NCBI RefSeq assembly: GCF_001623525.1
Contig: NZ_CP015225.1
Location: 5,902,501-5,966,500 of the forward strand
DNA: 64,000 nucleotides
Reading direction: 5' to 3'
Origin: Pseudomonas fluorescens
Lineage (GTDB): Bacteria; Pseudomonadota; Gammaproteobacteria; Pseudomonadales; Pseudomonadaceae
The number at the start of each line of letters is the position of its first letter. Within the stretch, counting starts at the first letter, position 1. Positions 1 through 7,652 of this stretch are shown here, in pieces. The position numbers and the translations under genes are program-made. The notes under the pieces were generated by a model, which saw nothing but the letters and a program-made list of their open reading frames with translations, was not told the origin of the DNA and searched no databases.

Positions 1-318
1 GTCTTTACCACGGCCGCCGTGGACACCACCGACCCTTGTGCCAGCTTCGGTACCGGCAAACTGATCGAATTGGATGCGTTCAACGGTAAGATGCTCAACT
101 ATGCGGTGCTCGATACCAACGGCGATGGCACGATCAACAGCTCCGACACGATTTCCAGCGGGGTGGTCTTCACGGGGGGAATCCCGACCTTGAGCGCCGT
201 CGTCAGCGCCAGCGGGGCCACCAACATGATCGTCAACGACTCCAGCGGCAACATCACCGAACTGCTGGAAAAATCCGTGGGCGGCAGCCGCCGCATCATG
301 TGGCGACAAATACAATGA
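1..318 (+). CDS. pilY1: PilY1 C-terminal part (truncated by window edge)
   Basis: The reading frame is open from base 1 and gives the last 105 residues of a larger protein. It holds a DTNGDGTINSSD segment, which fits a calcium-binding loop (D-x-N-x-D-G-x-I-x-x-x-D), as known in the C-terminal beta-propeller of PilY1. PilY1 is a type IV pilus tip/biogenesis factor and adhesin acting at the cell surface. Its stop (316-318) lies just before pilE, as in pseudomonad minor-pilin clusters. The call rests on this short tail, the calcium loop and the pilE neighbour, so the family is likely but the N-terminus is unseen. Confidence 0.8.
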   Translation, partial: VFTTAAVDTTDPCASFGTGKLIELDAFNGKMLNYAVLDTNGDGTINSSDTISSGVVFTGGIPTLSAVVSASGATNMIVNDSSGNITELLEKSVGGSRRIMWRQIQ

Positions 319-329
319 AGAGGCAAGGC

Positions 330-731
330 ATGCGCAGATCCAACCGAGGTTTCACCTTGATCGAAATCATGATCGTGATTGCGATCATCGGTATCGTGAT
401 CACCGTCGGCTATCCGAGCCTGACCGAATACATGAAGAAGGGCCGACGGGCTGAAATTGCCGGGCTGTTATCGGAGCAGGCGCAAATTCTCGAGCGCTAC
501 TACTCGAAGAACAACCGCTACACCGATGCGACTGGCCTGAGCAGCGGCAACGATTTCTATACCATTACCCAGACTTTGACGGATCAGAGCTTCATCCTGA
601 CGGCTGTGCGCAAGAGCGGCTCGTCCATGGCCACGGATAAATGCGGTGACTTCAGAATCACCAATACCGGCGCACGAACTGTGGAAAACACCGCCGCCGG
701 GATGACCGCCAAGGATTGCTGGGGCCGCTGA
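330..731 (+). CDS. pilE: Type IV minor pilin PilE
   Basis: A 133-residue type IV pilin-like protein. The prepilin peptidase site is plain: a short basic leader, then G^FTLIEIMIVIAIIGI, with Glu at mature position 5 and a hydrophobic N-terminal helix. I chose the ATG at 330 because AAGAGG (318-323) stands six bases before it. An ATG at 315, overlapping the pilY1 stop, would add five residues. Minor pilins prime pilus assembly in the inner membrane; PilD encoded in this same window should cleave the leader. It follows pilY1 directly and is probably its co-transcribed last gene. Confidence 0.9.
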   Translation: MRRSNRGFTLIEIMIVIAIIGIVITVGYPSLTEYMKKGRRAEIAGLLSEQAQILERYYSKNNRYTDATGLSSGNDFYTITQTLTDQSFILTAVRKSGSSMATDKCGDFRITNTGARTVENTAAGMTAKDCWGR

Positions 732-786
732 GTTTCTTTTTTCGGGTGCAGCCTTGCGCCCTCTGTCTTATGAGTCGAATCAGAAC

Positions 787-1887
787 ATGACCAGGCAACA
801 GCAAGTGGTGATTGTCGGCGGCGGAGTCATTGGCCTGCTGACGGCGTTCAATCTGGCGTCCGAAGGGCAGCGTGTGGTGTTGCTGGACCGTTCCAGTCTC
901 GGCCAGGAGTCGTCCTGGGCCGGCGGCGGTATCGTGTCGCCGTTGTATCCCTGGCGCTATAGCCCAGCAGTCACGGCGCTGGCCCATTGGTCACAGGATT
1001 TTTATCCACAGCTGGGCGAGCGTTTATTCGCGGCGACCGGGATTGATCCGCAAGTGCATGTCACCGGTCTGTATTGGCTGGACCTGGACGATCAGGATGA
1101 GGCGCTGGCCTGGGCTGAGCGGGAAGGGCGCCCGCTGCGAGCTGTGGATATCTCCGCTGTTCATGATGCTGTGCCGGTACTGGGTCCTGGTTTTTCCCGG
1201 GCGATCTACATGGCCGATGTGGCCAACGTGCGTAATCCTCGCTTGGTGAAATCCCTCAAGGCGGCCTTGTTGGCGCTGCCCAACGTCACGGTTCATGAGC
1301 ACTGTGAGGTCAGTGGGTTCATTCGCGAGGGGGCGACTGTTATCGGGGTGGACAGTTCGGCGGGCCCGATACGTGGCGACCAGGTGGTGCTGGCTGCAGG
1401 TGCCTGGAGCGGTGAGTTGCTCAAGACGCTGGGGCTGAAGTTGCCGGTCGAGCCGGTCAAGGGCCAGATGATTTTGTACAAGTGTGCGTCGGATTTTCTG
1501 TCGAGCATGGTTCTGGCGAAGGGGCGTTATGCGATTCCCCGTCGCGATGGGCATATCCTGGTTGGCAGTACGCTGGAGCGTGAGGGCTTCGACAAGACGC
1601 CGACCGATGCTGCCCTGGACAGCCTGAAGGCTTCGGCGCAGCAGTTGATTCCGGCGCTGACGGGGGCTGAGGTGGTTGGGCATTGGGCTGGGCTGCGGCC
1701 GGGGTCGCCAGAGGGCATTCCCTATATCGGCGAAGTGCCGGGGGTTGGCGGTTTGTGGTTGAACTGTGGGCATTATCGCAATGGGTTGGTGTTGGCGCCG
1801 GCTTCGTGTCGGTTGTTTACGGACCTGATGTTGGGGCGGGAGGCGGTGATTGATCCTGCGCCTTATGCGCCGGCGGGGCGCTTGTAA
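787..1887 (+). CDS. thiO: Glycine oxidase ThiO (FAD-dependent)
   Basis: A 366-residue FAD-dependent amino-acid oxidase of the DAO family. The N-terminus has the dinucleotide-binding signature VVIVGGGVIG, and the C-terminus has the GLRPGSPEGIPYIGE and NCGHYRNGLVLAPAS segments typical of ThiO. Family knowledge: it oxidises glycine to iminoglycine for the thiazole moiety of thiamine, in the cytoplasm. The start at 787 is preferred over an upstream TTG at 754 because the Rossmann fold then begins near residue 7. In pseudomonads thiO lies near the pilE and pilSR genes, as here. No thiamine riboswitch is visible upstream. Confidence 0.9.
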   Translation: MTRQQQVVIVGGGVIGLLTAFNLASEGQRVVLLDRSSLGQESSWAGGGIVSPLYPWRYSPAVTALAHWSQDFYPQLGERLFAATGIDPQVHVTGLYWLDLDDQDEALAWAEREGRPLRAVDISAVHDAVPVLGPGFSRAIYMADVANVRNPRLVKSLKAALLALPNVTVHEHCEVSGFIREGATVIGVDSSAGPIRGDQVVLAAGAWSGELLKTLGLKLPVEPVKGQMILYKCASDFLSSMVLAKGRYAIPRRDGHILVGSTLEREGFDKTPTDAALDSLKASAQQLIPALTGAEVVGHWAGLRPGSPEGIPYIGEVPGVGGLWLNCGHYRNGLVLAPASCRLFTDLMLGREAVIDPAPYAPAGRL

Positions 1888-1900
1888 GGTCCGGTTTTTC

Positions 1901-1932
1901 CTGTGGAGCGGGCTTGCTCGCGACGGCTGTGT
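1901..1932. repeat. Solitary REP sequence
   Basis: A single REP-like unit (GTGGAGCGGGCTTGCTCGCG core) with a short internal palindrome. It matches the class with GAGCGAGCTTGCTCGCGA cores seen elsewhere in the window. No inverted partner lies nearby. Confidence 0.7.
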
Positions 1933-2199
1933 GTTGATTGAGTACATATCCATTCCTGCGGTAACGGATATACACACTCCCGATGCCCTGACAGCCAAAC
2001 CAGATTTGTGAGAAAGGTCGGACAAAACTCTGAGTCGAGCTGAATTTTCCGACGATCTCTGGCGGTTGCCGAGCGGGAAGGGCTCTCGCTAACCTTTCCC
2101 CGTCGCTGCCAATTCAGCGTCCGGGCGTCGCGGCCCGCTAACTTGGTGCATAATCCAGCCCTCGACGGTGCTTCGGTATTTGTCGTTTTGTCATGGCTG
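1933..2199. other. Intergenic stretch between thiO and the DUF6124 leader
   Basis: Between the REP and the structured leader I see no convincing gene. The promoter for the downstream DUF6124 gene should lie here, but no clear -35/-10 pair stands out. Confidence 0.5.
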
Positions 2200-2325
2200 G
2201 CTGTACGTGGGATACCTTCGGGTATGCCGGGTATCCAAGTTCTCGGTCCGCGAACCTGCGTACAGCTGCCACCTCCAATCGCGTCGCGGCGATCGGTGGC
2301 AGCTCCAATAACTTGGAGATGCACG
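2200..2325 (+). promoter_or_regulatory. Structured 5' leader with ribosome-binding-site hairpin
   Basis: This leader can fold into several strong stems. GCTGTACG (2200-2207) pairs with CGTACAGC (2259-2266). ATACC-TTCG-GGTAT (2212-2225) is a tetraloop hairpin. AGCTGCCACC (2264-2273) pairs with GGTGGCAGCT (2295-2304), and inside it ATCGC (2278-2282) pairs with GCGAT (2289-2293). CTCCAA (2303-2308) pairs with TTGGAG (2313-2318), which hides the GGAG ribosome-binding site. The last stem shares bases 2303-2304 with the long stem, and the long stem shares 2264-2266 with the first, so the pairings compete. This looks like a cis-acting translational switch; the trigger is unknown. Confidence 0.6.
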
Positions 2326-2709
2326 ATGATCAAGGTTACACCCAATCCTCCCGAAACCGATTCCACATCAGCTCAAAACGGGCTCGATTCTCAAAAACTC
2401 GACGAAGCCGCCCAGCGCGCTCTCGACTATTACCTAGCCCCAAAGCCAAAGCCAAAGCCAAAGCCTGAAGCCAAAAAGAAACCACCCTCAAACCAGCTAT
2501 TCACCGTCGTGGAAGGCATCGACGTCGAATGCCTCCTCGCCAACCTCAGCGAAACCCTGGCCTCAGCCAACGCAACAATCAGCGACCTGGCCTTCGAACT
2601 CGACGGCTCGCGACGGCATGTTGCATTGGGCGTGCAACAGCTGATCGAGTTGAGTGAGTTGCTAGCCAATCGTGTGCTGGACGAACAGGTGCCGGTGCCG
2701 AAGGGCTAA
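2326..2709 (+). CDS. DUF6124 family protein
   Basis: A 127-residue hypothetical protein resembling the Pseudomonas DUF6124 family. Function is unknown. Residues about 35-50 form a low-complexity Pro-Lys stretch encoded by four tandem copies of a hexanucleotide (near 2450-2467). The C-terminal half looks helical, with a conserved-looking segment on four-helix or dimer lines (VEGIDVECLLANLSETLASAN). No signal peptide or membrane segment is visible. The ATG at 2326 is supported by GGAG at 2315-2318 and by the leader hairpin that covers this site. It stands alone, convergent with pilR. Confidence 0.75.
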   Translation: MIKVTPNPPETDSTSAQNGLDSQKLDEAAQRALDYYLAPKPKPKPKPEAKKKPPSNQLFTVVEGIDVECLLANLSETLASANATISDLAFELDGSRRHVALGVQQLIELSELLANRVLDEQVPVPKG

Positions 2710-2734
2710 AAAGCTGCCAAGGCGAACACAGCAC

Positions 2735-2870
2735 CTGTGGTGAGGGGATTTATCCCCGTTGGGCTGCGAAGCAGCCCCAAAAAGTAGCTACTCAAACAAC
2801 CTGATACACCGAGGTGCCAGGTTCGGGGCTGCTGCGCAGCCCAGCGGGGATAAATCCCCTCGCCACACAG
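2735..2870. repeat. REPIN (GAGGGGATTTATCCCC class)
   Basis: Two REP units in inverted orientation (about 2738-2778 and 2824-2868) enclose a short spacer. The core is GAGGGGATTTATCCCC followed by a GGGCTGC/GCAGCCC palindrome. It lies between the convergent ends of the DUF6124 gene and pilR. Confidence 0.9.
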
Positions 2871-2933
2871 TTCGGTGTAGCCCCAGCCATTCGGTGCAAC
2901 CCAGCCATTGGTTGAGCTGAGCCGGCCACATGC

Positions 2934-4280
2934 TCAATCCAACCCGAGTTTCTTCAACCGATAGCGCATCGACCGAAACGACAACTTCAACCGCTGTGCC
3001 GCGGCCGTGCGGTTCCAGCGGGTTTCCTCCAGGGCCTGGAGGATCAGCTTGCGTTCGACGTCTTCCAGGTAGTCTTCCAGGTTATCGACCTGCATCAGGT
3101 CGGGATTGCCCGGCTCTGCGCTGCCATTGCCCTCGGCCAAACGCAGATCATCTGCTTCGATCTGCTGCTGTTCGCAAAGGGTGTAGGCCCGTTCGAGCAT
3201 GTTCTCCAGTTCACGCACGTTGCCCGGGAAGCGGTAACTCCTGAGAGCGTCCAGCGCCTGGGGATGCAACTTGACCGGTGGACTACCTGTGTTGGCTGCC
3301 AGGCGCTGAAGCATGTGATTGGCCAGCAGCTCGATGTCTTCGCGGCGTTCACGCAATGGCGGGACGCGCAGTTCGATGACGTTCAGCCGGTAATACAAAT
3401 CCTGGCGAAAGCGTCCGGCGGCCACTTCGCCGTCCAGATCCTTGTGGGTCGCGCAGAGGATACGCACATCCACCACTTCTTCCTGCTGGCCGCCAACAGC
3501 GCGCACGGCCTTTTCCTGGATCGCCCGCAACAGTTTGACCTGCATCGCCAAGGGCAGGTCGGCCACTTCATCGAGGAACAAGGTCCCGCCATGGGCGGCC
3601 TGGAACAAACCTGGCTTGTCCTCGATGGCGCCGCTGAAGCTGCCTTTTCGATGGCCGAAAAACTCACTTTCCATCAGCTCCGTGGGAATTGCCCCACAGT
3701 TGACCGGTACAAAGGGCAGGTTGGCACGGGGGCCTTGTTCGTGGATCAGCCGGGCGACCAGTTCCTTGCCGCAGCCCGATTCCCCGCTGATGTACACCGG
3801 TGCCTGGCTGCGGGCGAGTTTTTCGATCTGCTTGCGCACGCTGAGCATGGGGGGCGAGTCGCCCAGCAGGCTGCGCTCGAGGGTGGTCCCAGGCGTGGCG
3901 ACCGGCGGCAGGCGCAGGGCACTGGTGACCAGCTCCCGCAGCCGACCCAGGTCTACCGGTTTGGTCAGGAAGTCGAAGGCGCCGGCCTTGAGGGCGTCGA
4001 TGGCGGTTTCCAGGCTGCCGTAGGCGGTGATCATTGCCACGGGGAGCTGGGGGTAACGCTGCTGGATGTGTTGCACCAGTTCCAGGCCGGTGCCGTCGGG
4101 CAGGCGCATGTCGGTCAGGCACAGGTCGAAGGCCTCGCCGGCCAGCAGGTTCTGGGCTTCGGCGAGGTTCTTGGCGCTGCGGGTGTCGAGTTTCATCCGG
4201 CCCAGGGTGATGTCCAGGAGTTCGCGGATGTCCGGTTCGTCATCGACGATCAGGATTCGTTGCCGTGAGCGTGTATTCAA
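2934..4280 (-). CDS. pilR: Sigma-54 response regulator PilR
   Basis: A 448-residue NtrC-family regulator of pilin transcription. It has a receiver domain (phospho-acceptor Asp57 in LTDMRLPDG), an AAA+ domain with Walker A GESGCGKE (166-173), and a C-terminal Fis-type helix-turn-helix (RTAAAQRLKLSFRSMRYRLKKL). The sigma-54 contact loop reads GSFSGA (213-218) where the family consensus is GAFTGA. The start is a TTG that overlaps the pilS stop (TTGA at 4277-4280), giving a length close to P. aeruginosa PilR (445). Partner kinase PilS is immediately upstream in the same operon. The expected target is the pilA promoter at 24852. Confidence 0.93.
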   Translation of the reverse strand: MNTRSRQRILIVDDEPDIRELLDITLGRMKLDTRSAKNLAEAQNLLAGEAFDLCLTDMRLPDGTGLELVQHIQQRYPQLPVAMITAYGSLETAIDALKAGAFDFLTKPVDLGRLRELVTSALRLPPVATPGTTLERSLLGDSPPMLSVRKQIEKLARSQAPVYISGESGCGKELVARLIHEQGPRANLPFVPVNCGAIPTELMESEFFGHRKGSFSGAIEDKPGLFQAAHGGTLFLDEVADLPLAMQVKLLRAIQEKAVRAVGGQQEEVVDVRILCATHKDLDGEVAAGRFRQDLYYRLNVIELRVPPLRERREDIELLANHMLQRLAANTGSPPVKLHPQALDALRSYRFPGNVRELENMLERAYTLCEQQQIEADDLRLAEGNGSAEPGNPDLMQVDNLEDYLEDVERKLILQALEETRWNRTAAAQRLKLSFRSMRYRLKKLGLD

Positions 4281-5866
4281 ATCTGTTTCCGTCCGTGAGC
4301 AAAGGTGATGCGAAAGCAACCGCCGCCTTGGCGTGGTTTGAAGTCTAGGCGGGCCTGGTTGCTTTCGCACAGCTCACGGGACAGATAGAGCCCAAGGCCG
4401 GTGCCCTGGCTGCTGGTGGTGAAGAAGGGTTCGAACAAATGTGCTTGTTGCTCTGGCGTCACGCCAGGGCCGTTGTCGATGATGTCCAGGGTGGATAACT
4501 GGCTGTGGGGGTCGATGAACAGTTTCAGCCAGGCCTCGGCCTGTTCGTGGGCCATGGCGCTGTGGCGCCAGGCGTTGCGCAGCAGGTTGTCGAGTACCTG
4601 GGTCAACTGGTCGGGGTCCATCAGCGTGGTGTAGTCACCCGGGTCGATGCTCAGGTGCAAGTGCTGGTGCTCGGCCATGCTTTCACGGGCCTGCCGGACG
4701 AACTGGTCGAGCCAGGTCCGCAGGTCGAGGCGTTGGGGGGTGGTTTGCTGGCGGCGAGACAGCTGCAGGACGTTTTCAATGACGCGGTTCATTCGTTGGG
4801 AGTGATCTTGAATAATCTGCGTCAGACGCCGATCCGCGTTGTTCAGTTCCTCGGATTCGCGCAGTAATTGCGCTGCGTGGCTGATGGCGCCCAAGGGGTT
4901 GCGGATTTCATGGGCGATGCCAGCAGTGAGGCGCCCGAGGGAAGCGAGTTTCAGTTGCTGGGCCTGCTGCGCAACCTGGGCCAGGTCCTCAAGGAATACC
5001 AGCAACTGCTGTTGATCGTAATGCCCCAAGGCGATGAAGCTCGGTTGCAGGGTCAGGCCTGTGCCGGTCACGGTCAGGCTGGGAGGGCGCAGGCTGGGGT
5101 TGTTCAGCCACAATTGCAGGCGTTCGACCAAGGCGGTGCAATAGTCATCGATTCGCTGGCCGACCAGGTCGTGTATGCCCAGCAGGTTCAAGGCGCTTTC
5201 GTTGGCCAATTGCACGCGCCGCTCGCGGTCGAGCACCAGGATACCGGTGCGCATGCGTTGCAGGATCAGTGCGTTGAGCGCTTCGAGGCCGATCACCTCG
5301 CTGGCCCGTTGCTCGGCCAGGGTTTCACTGGCTTCCAGTCGCCGGGTCAGGCCCTGTACCAGCAGGGCGGCGGCAAAACACAGTGCCCCGAGGGTGCCGG
5401 CTTGCAGATAACTGCTGGGACGGTTTGAATCGCTCAGGCCGAGGAAAAAAGTCGACCCGACGATACCGATCGTGGCGACAGCGGCGATCAACAGGCCGAC
5501 CCGGCTTCGCAACAGCGTATTGCCGATGGCTACCGAGACAATGAGCAGGTTGCCGATGGCACTGGGCACACCGCCCGCGGCGAAGAACAGCCACGAAAGC
5601 AGCAGAACGTCGGTGAGGGCCAGGCCGAACAGCCGGGCGGGGCGGCGAATGTTCTCAAGGAACACCACCAGCAGGATGTTCAGCACCAGGTACAACCAAC
5701 TGCCGTTGCGCAGCAGGTCGTCGTTGGCGAACTCCAGCAGGCGGTTGTCCAGCTTGCTGGAGATCAGCAGCACCAGGGTGATGCCGATGCTCAGGCGATA
5801 CAGGTGATAGAGACGCAGCAGGCGCTGCGCCTGTTTTTCGCGTGGGCTTGAGGCCTCAGCGATCAC
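4277..5866 (-). CDS. pilS: Sensor histidine kinase PilS
   Basis: A 529-residue membrane kinase. About six N-terminal transmembrane helices are followed by a PAS-like region, a HisKA domain with the AHEIRNP H-box, and an HATPase domain ending in GTGLGLYL. Known role: it phosphorylates PilR and senses pilin in the inner membrane to adjust pilA transcription. The GTG at 5866 gives a length almost equal to P. aeruginosa PilS (530) and puts the first helix about 20 residues in. It overlaps the PP0621-type gene by 11 bases and pilR by 4, so the three are translationally linked. Confidence 0.93.
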   Translation of the reverse strand: MIAEASSPREKQAQRLLRLYHLYRLSIGITLVLLISSKLDNRLLEFANDDLLRNGSWLYLVLNILLVVFLENIRRPARLFGLALTDVLLLSWLFFAAGGVPSAIGNLLIVSVAIGNTLLRSRVGLLIAAVATIGIVGSTFFLGLSDSNRPSSYLQAGTLGALCFAAALLVQGLTRRLEASETLAEQRASEVIGLEALNALILQRMRTGILVLDRERRVQLANESALNLLGIHDLVGQRIDDYCTALVERLQLWLNNPSLRPPSLTVTGTGLTLQPSFIALGHYDQQQLLVFLEDLAQVAQQAQQLKLASLGRLTAGIAHEIRNPLGAISHAAQLLRESEELNNADRRLTQIIQDHSQRMNRVIENVLQLSRRQQTTPQRLDLRTWLDQFVRQARESMAEHQHLHLSIDPGDYTTLMDPDQLTQVLDNLLRNAWRHSAMAHEQAEAWLKLFIDPHSQLSTLDIIDNGPGVTPEQQAHLFEPFFTTSSQGTGLGLYLSRELCESNQARLDFKPRQGGGCFRITFAHGRKQI

Positions 5867-6089
5867 GAGTGCCCGGGCCTTGCTCGAGATGAGCCTGGCT
5901 GCAATACCATTGTTGTTCGAGGGCCAGGGCCCGGTCACGGGGCAGATGTACGCCGCAATGGGCGCAACGAACCATGGGTGGTGCGTCCTGCTCCCGGGGA
6001 GCGTTCGGCGCGGATGAGGTGCTCTTGAACTTGCGCCAGAACCATACCGCGGCGGCAATCAGGGCGATCCAGAACAGTAAACGAAGCAT
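5856..6089 (-). CDS. PP0621 family small membrane protein
   Basis: A 77-residue protein with one N-terminal transmembrane helix (LRLLFWIALIAAAVWFW), a polar linker, and a zinc-ribbon-like tail with Cys-x2-Cys (RCAHCGVHLP) and a later Cys (WYCSQAH, also with His). It matches the PP0621 family, which sits upstream of pilS in pseudomonads. Function is unknown; a role in the membrane next to PilS is only suggested by its position. It overlaps the pilS start by 11 bases. Confidence 0.82.
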   Translation of the reverse strand: MLRLLFWIALIAAAVWFWRKFKSTSSAPNAPREQDAPPMVRCAHCGVHLPRDRALALEQQWYCSQAHLEQGPGTRDR

Positions 6090-6178
6090 GATGGGCGGCT
6101 TTTTGGCTAGAGATCAGGCAGTTTAGCCAAGGACAGGAACGGCGCACAGCGCAATAAAACCCAGGCATAAAAAAGGGA

Positions 6179-6190
6179 GACCCGTGGGTC
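6179..6190. repeat. Target-site duplication, left copy, in a split terminator
   Basis: GACCCGTGGGTC, identical to 7617-7628. Joining the outer flanks across one copy restores a palindrome of the form AAAAAGGGAGACCC-GTG-GGTCTCCCTTTTT, a bidirectional intrinsic terminator between the pilS-pilR operon's upstream side and the end of bamD. The element landed exactly on the loop and upper stem. Confidence 0.92.
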
Positions 6191-6199
6191 TAATGCCAG

Positions 6200-7558
6200 T
6201 CAGTTAAGCTGACTGGCATTTTTATTTCTGATCGGATATTTCGGTGATTTCAGCCGAATCGCCCGAGGATAAACGCGCTCCTCACGTCGATGCGGCAGCA
6301 CGTAGTGCGGCGCTGAAGCATGAAGCTCGGCCAAATACTTGGGGATGTTCCCGGAACGGTCGGCGGAGACGCTGTTGATAAACCCGAGAATCGCCCAAGT
6401 GCAGGCGGTGAAGCTCATTTCGCACGGGTAAATGCCAGGACAGTGGCGACTCATTTCCACCATCTGATAGCGCAACAAGTTGTAGCCCAACAACACGCCC
6501 CACAACTCTTGCTCGATCATCTCTGGCGTCTTGCTGCGCAGCGTATAACTGCTGTTGAGCAGCGTCTGTTTCATCTCCCGAAATCCGAGTTCGATCTCCC
6601 ATCGCTGGCTGTACAGATCGACGATTTCGTCGGATGGAAAGCGCAGCGGATCGGCCATCGACGTCAGGATCTGACACACCTTGCCCTCGACGGTTTTGCT
6701 CAGCAGTCGCGCGGTCAGCTGCTCCGGCAACCCGGGCCATTGCTTGCGGGCCTGCGGCGAAGTGCTCAGCGAAACAATCGCATCCTGGCGCCCCAAACGC
6801 TGGATCACCTCGTACTGCGAGCCTTTTTTCAGCGGCATCAGCCAGTGGCGTTCGACGCCTGCTTGCTGCCATTGATGCAGTAAACCTAACGAGTAAAAAC
6901 CACGATCAAACAGCGTCAGCGAGTGATCGGGGGTGGTTTCGATCAGTTGCTCGGCCAGTTTCATTTCGTTGCTGCGGTAGCCGTCAAACGCACTTCCAAT
7001 CAGCAAGTGGCTGGTCAACTCCATTTGGCAGACCATGCGCACCTGAGGAAAACCGGTGTCGCCATGCTGGTTGCTGGCGGAGTCATAGCGCGCCCGATTT
7101 TCCGGCGTGTCGGGTGTGCGCCAGACAACGCCATCGACGCCCAACAAACGCAGACCGGCCCAAGTCGGATGACCGGCCGCCTCATGCCAACTTTTCTGGG
7201 TCAAATCGAAGACTTGTCGTACAGCTTCGCTACCCAATCTCTGACGGGCCTGGACTACGGCGCTGGGGGCCACCAACGGGCGCTGGCCCGGCAACATGAT
7301 GTTCATGCGACTGACCACATCCCAAGCAGACATGCGCCGGAAGAACGCCATGGAAATCACGCACCAGAGCATCATTTCCAGCGGCAAACGACGCTTGCGC
7401 AGCGTCGCCACACCGGCTTGTTCAAGCGCCTGTTCGACCAAAGAAGGATCGAGCAAGGCATCTAATCCCTCGATGGCGTTGGGGGTAGAGGCGATGTTGT
7501 GGGTCAGTTCCAGTGCCCGAGCGAGACGCATAAAAAAATCCGATGCCAGTACAGGCAT
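6200..7558 (-). CDS. IS4-family transposase
   Basis: A 452-residue DDE transposase. An IS4 N-terminal domain is followed by the catalytic core: D142 ([11 protein letters not shown]), D218 ([10 protein letters not shown]) and E323 in the YREK signature Y-x2-R-x3-E-x6-K ([15 protein letters not shown]). No frameshift or stop interrupts it. The stop codon lies inside the left inverted repeat. The start is uncertain: ATG 7558 lies inside a hairpin, ATG 7531 lies just after the hairpin's T-run, and a TTG at 7582 is a further possibility. None has a good ribosome-binding site, which fits low expression. Confidence 0.93.
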   Translation of the reverse strand: MPVLASDFFMRLARALELTHNIASTPNAIEGLDALLDPSLVEQALEQAGVATLRKRRLPLEMMLWCVISMAFFRRMSAWDVVSRMNIMLPGQRPLVAPSAVVQARQRLGSEAVRQVFDLTQKSWHEAAGHPTWAGLRLLGVDGVVWRTPDTPENRARYDSASNQHGDTGFPQVRMVCQMELTSHLLIGSAFDGYRSNEMKLAEQLIETTPDHSLTLFDRGFYSLGLLHQWQQAGVERHWLMPLKKGSQYEVIQRLGRQDAIVSLSTSPQARKQWPGLPEQLTARLLSKTVEGKVCQILTSMADPLRFPSDEIVDLYSQRWEIELGFREMKQTLLNSSYTLRSKTPEMIEQELWGVLLGYNLLRYQMVEMSRHCPGIYPCEMSFTACTWAILGFINSVSADRSGNIPKYLAELHASAPHYVLPHRREERVYPRAIRLKSPKYPIRNKNASQLN

Positions 7559-7562
7559 CGGA
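7532..7562 (-). promoter_or_regulatory. Terminator-like hairpin over the transposase start
   Basis: On the minus strand TCCGATGCC (7562-7554) pairs with GGCATCGGA (7547-7539) around a six-base loop, followed by seven T residues (7538-7532). It overlaps candidate start codons. IS10 and IS50 use hairpins that block translation from transcripts entering from outside; this could do the same or stop such transcripts. Confidence 0.7.
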
Positions 7563-7616
7563 TTTTGATTTCTTGCGGCCAAAGGTCAAGCGAGAAGGCT
7601 TAACTGACTGGCATTA

Positions 7617-7628
7617 GACCCGTGGGTC
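7617..7628. repeat. Target-site duplication, right copy
   Basis: GACCCGTGGGTC, identical to 6179-6190, followed by TCCCTTTTT, which is the right arm and T-run of the interrupted terminator for plus-strand transcription. On the minus strand the bamD transcript now meets AAAAAGGGAGACCCACGGGTC and then the IS end, so its U-tract has been separated from the stem. Confidence 0.9.
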
Positions 7629-7652
7629 TCCCTTTTTGCTGAGGCCTTGGCC

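Larger units (their letters stand above)
6191..7616 (-). mobile_element. IS4-family insertion sequence
   Basis: A complete 1426-bp element. The terminal inverted repeats are perfect over 18 bp: TAATGCCAGTCAGTTAAG at 6191-6208 and its complement at 7599-7616. It is flanked by an exact 12-bp direct repeat GACCCGTGGGTC (6179-6190, 7617-7628). The ends resemble those of IS4 itself (TAATGCC...CAGTTAAG, from memory). One intact transposase gene fills it. The left end forms a long hairpin (6192-6203 with 6209-6220) followed by a T-rich run on the plus strand. Exact target duplication and an intact gene suggest a recent insertion. Confidence 0.95.
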
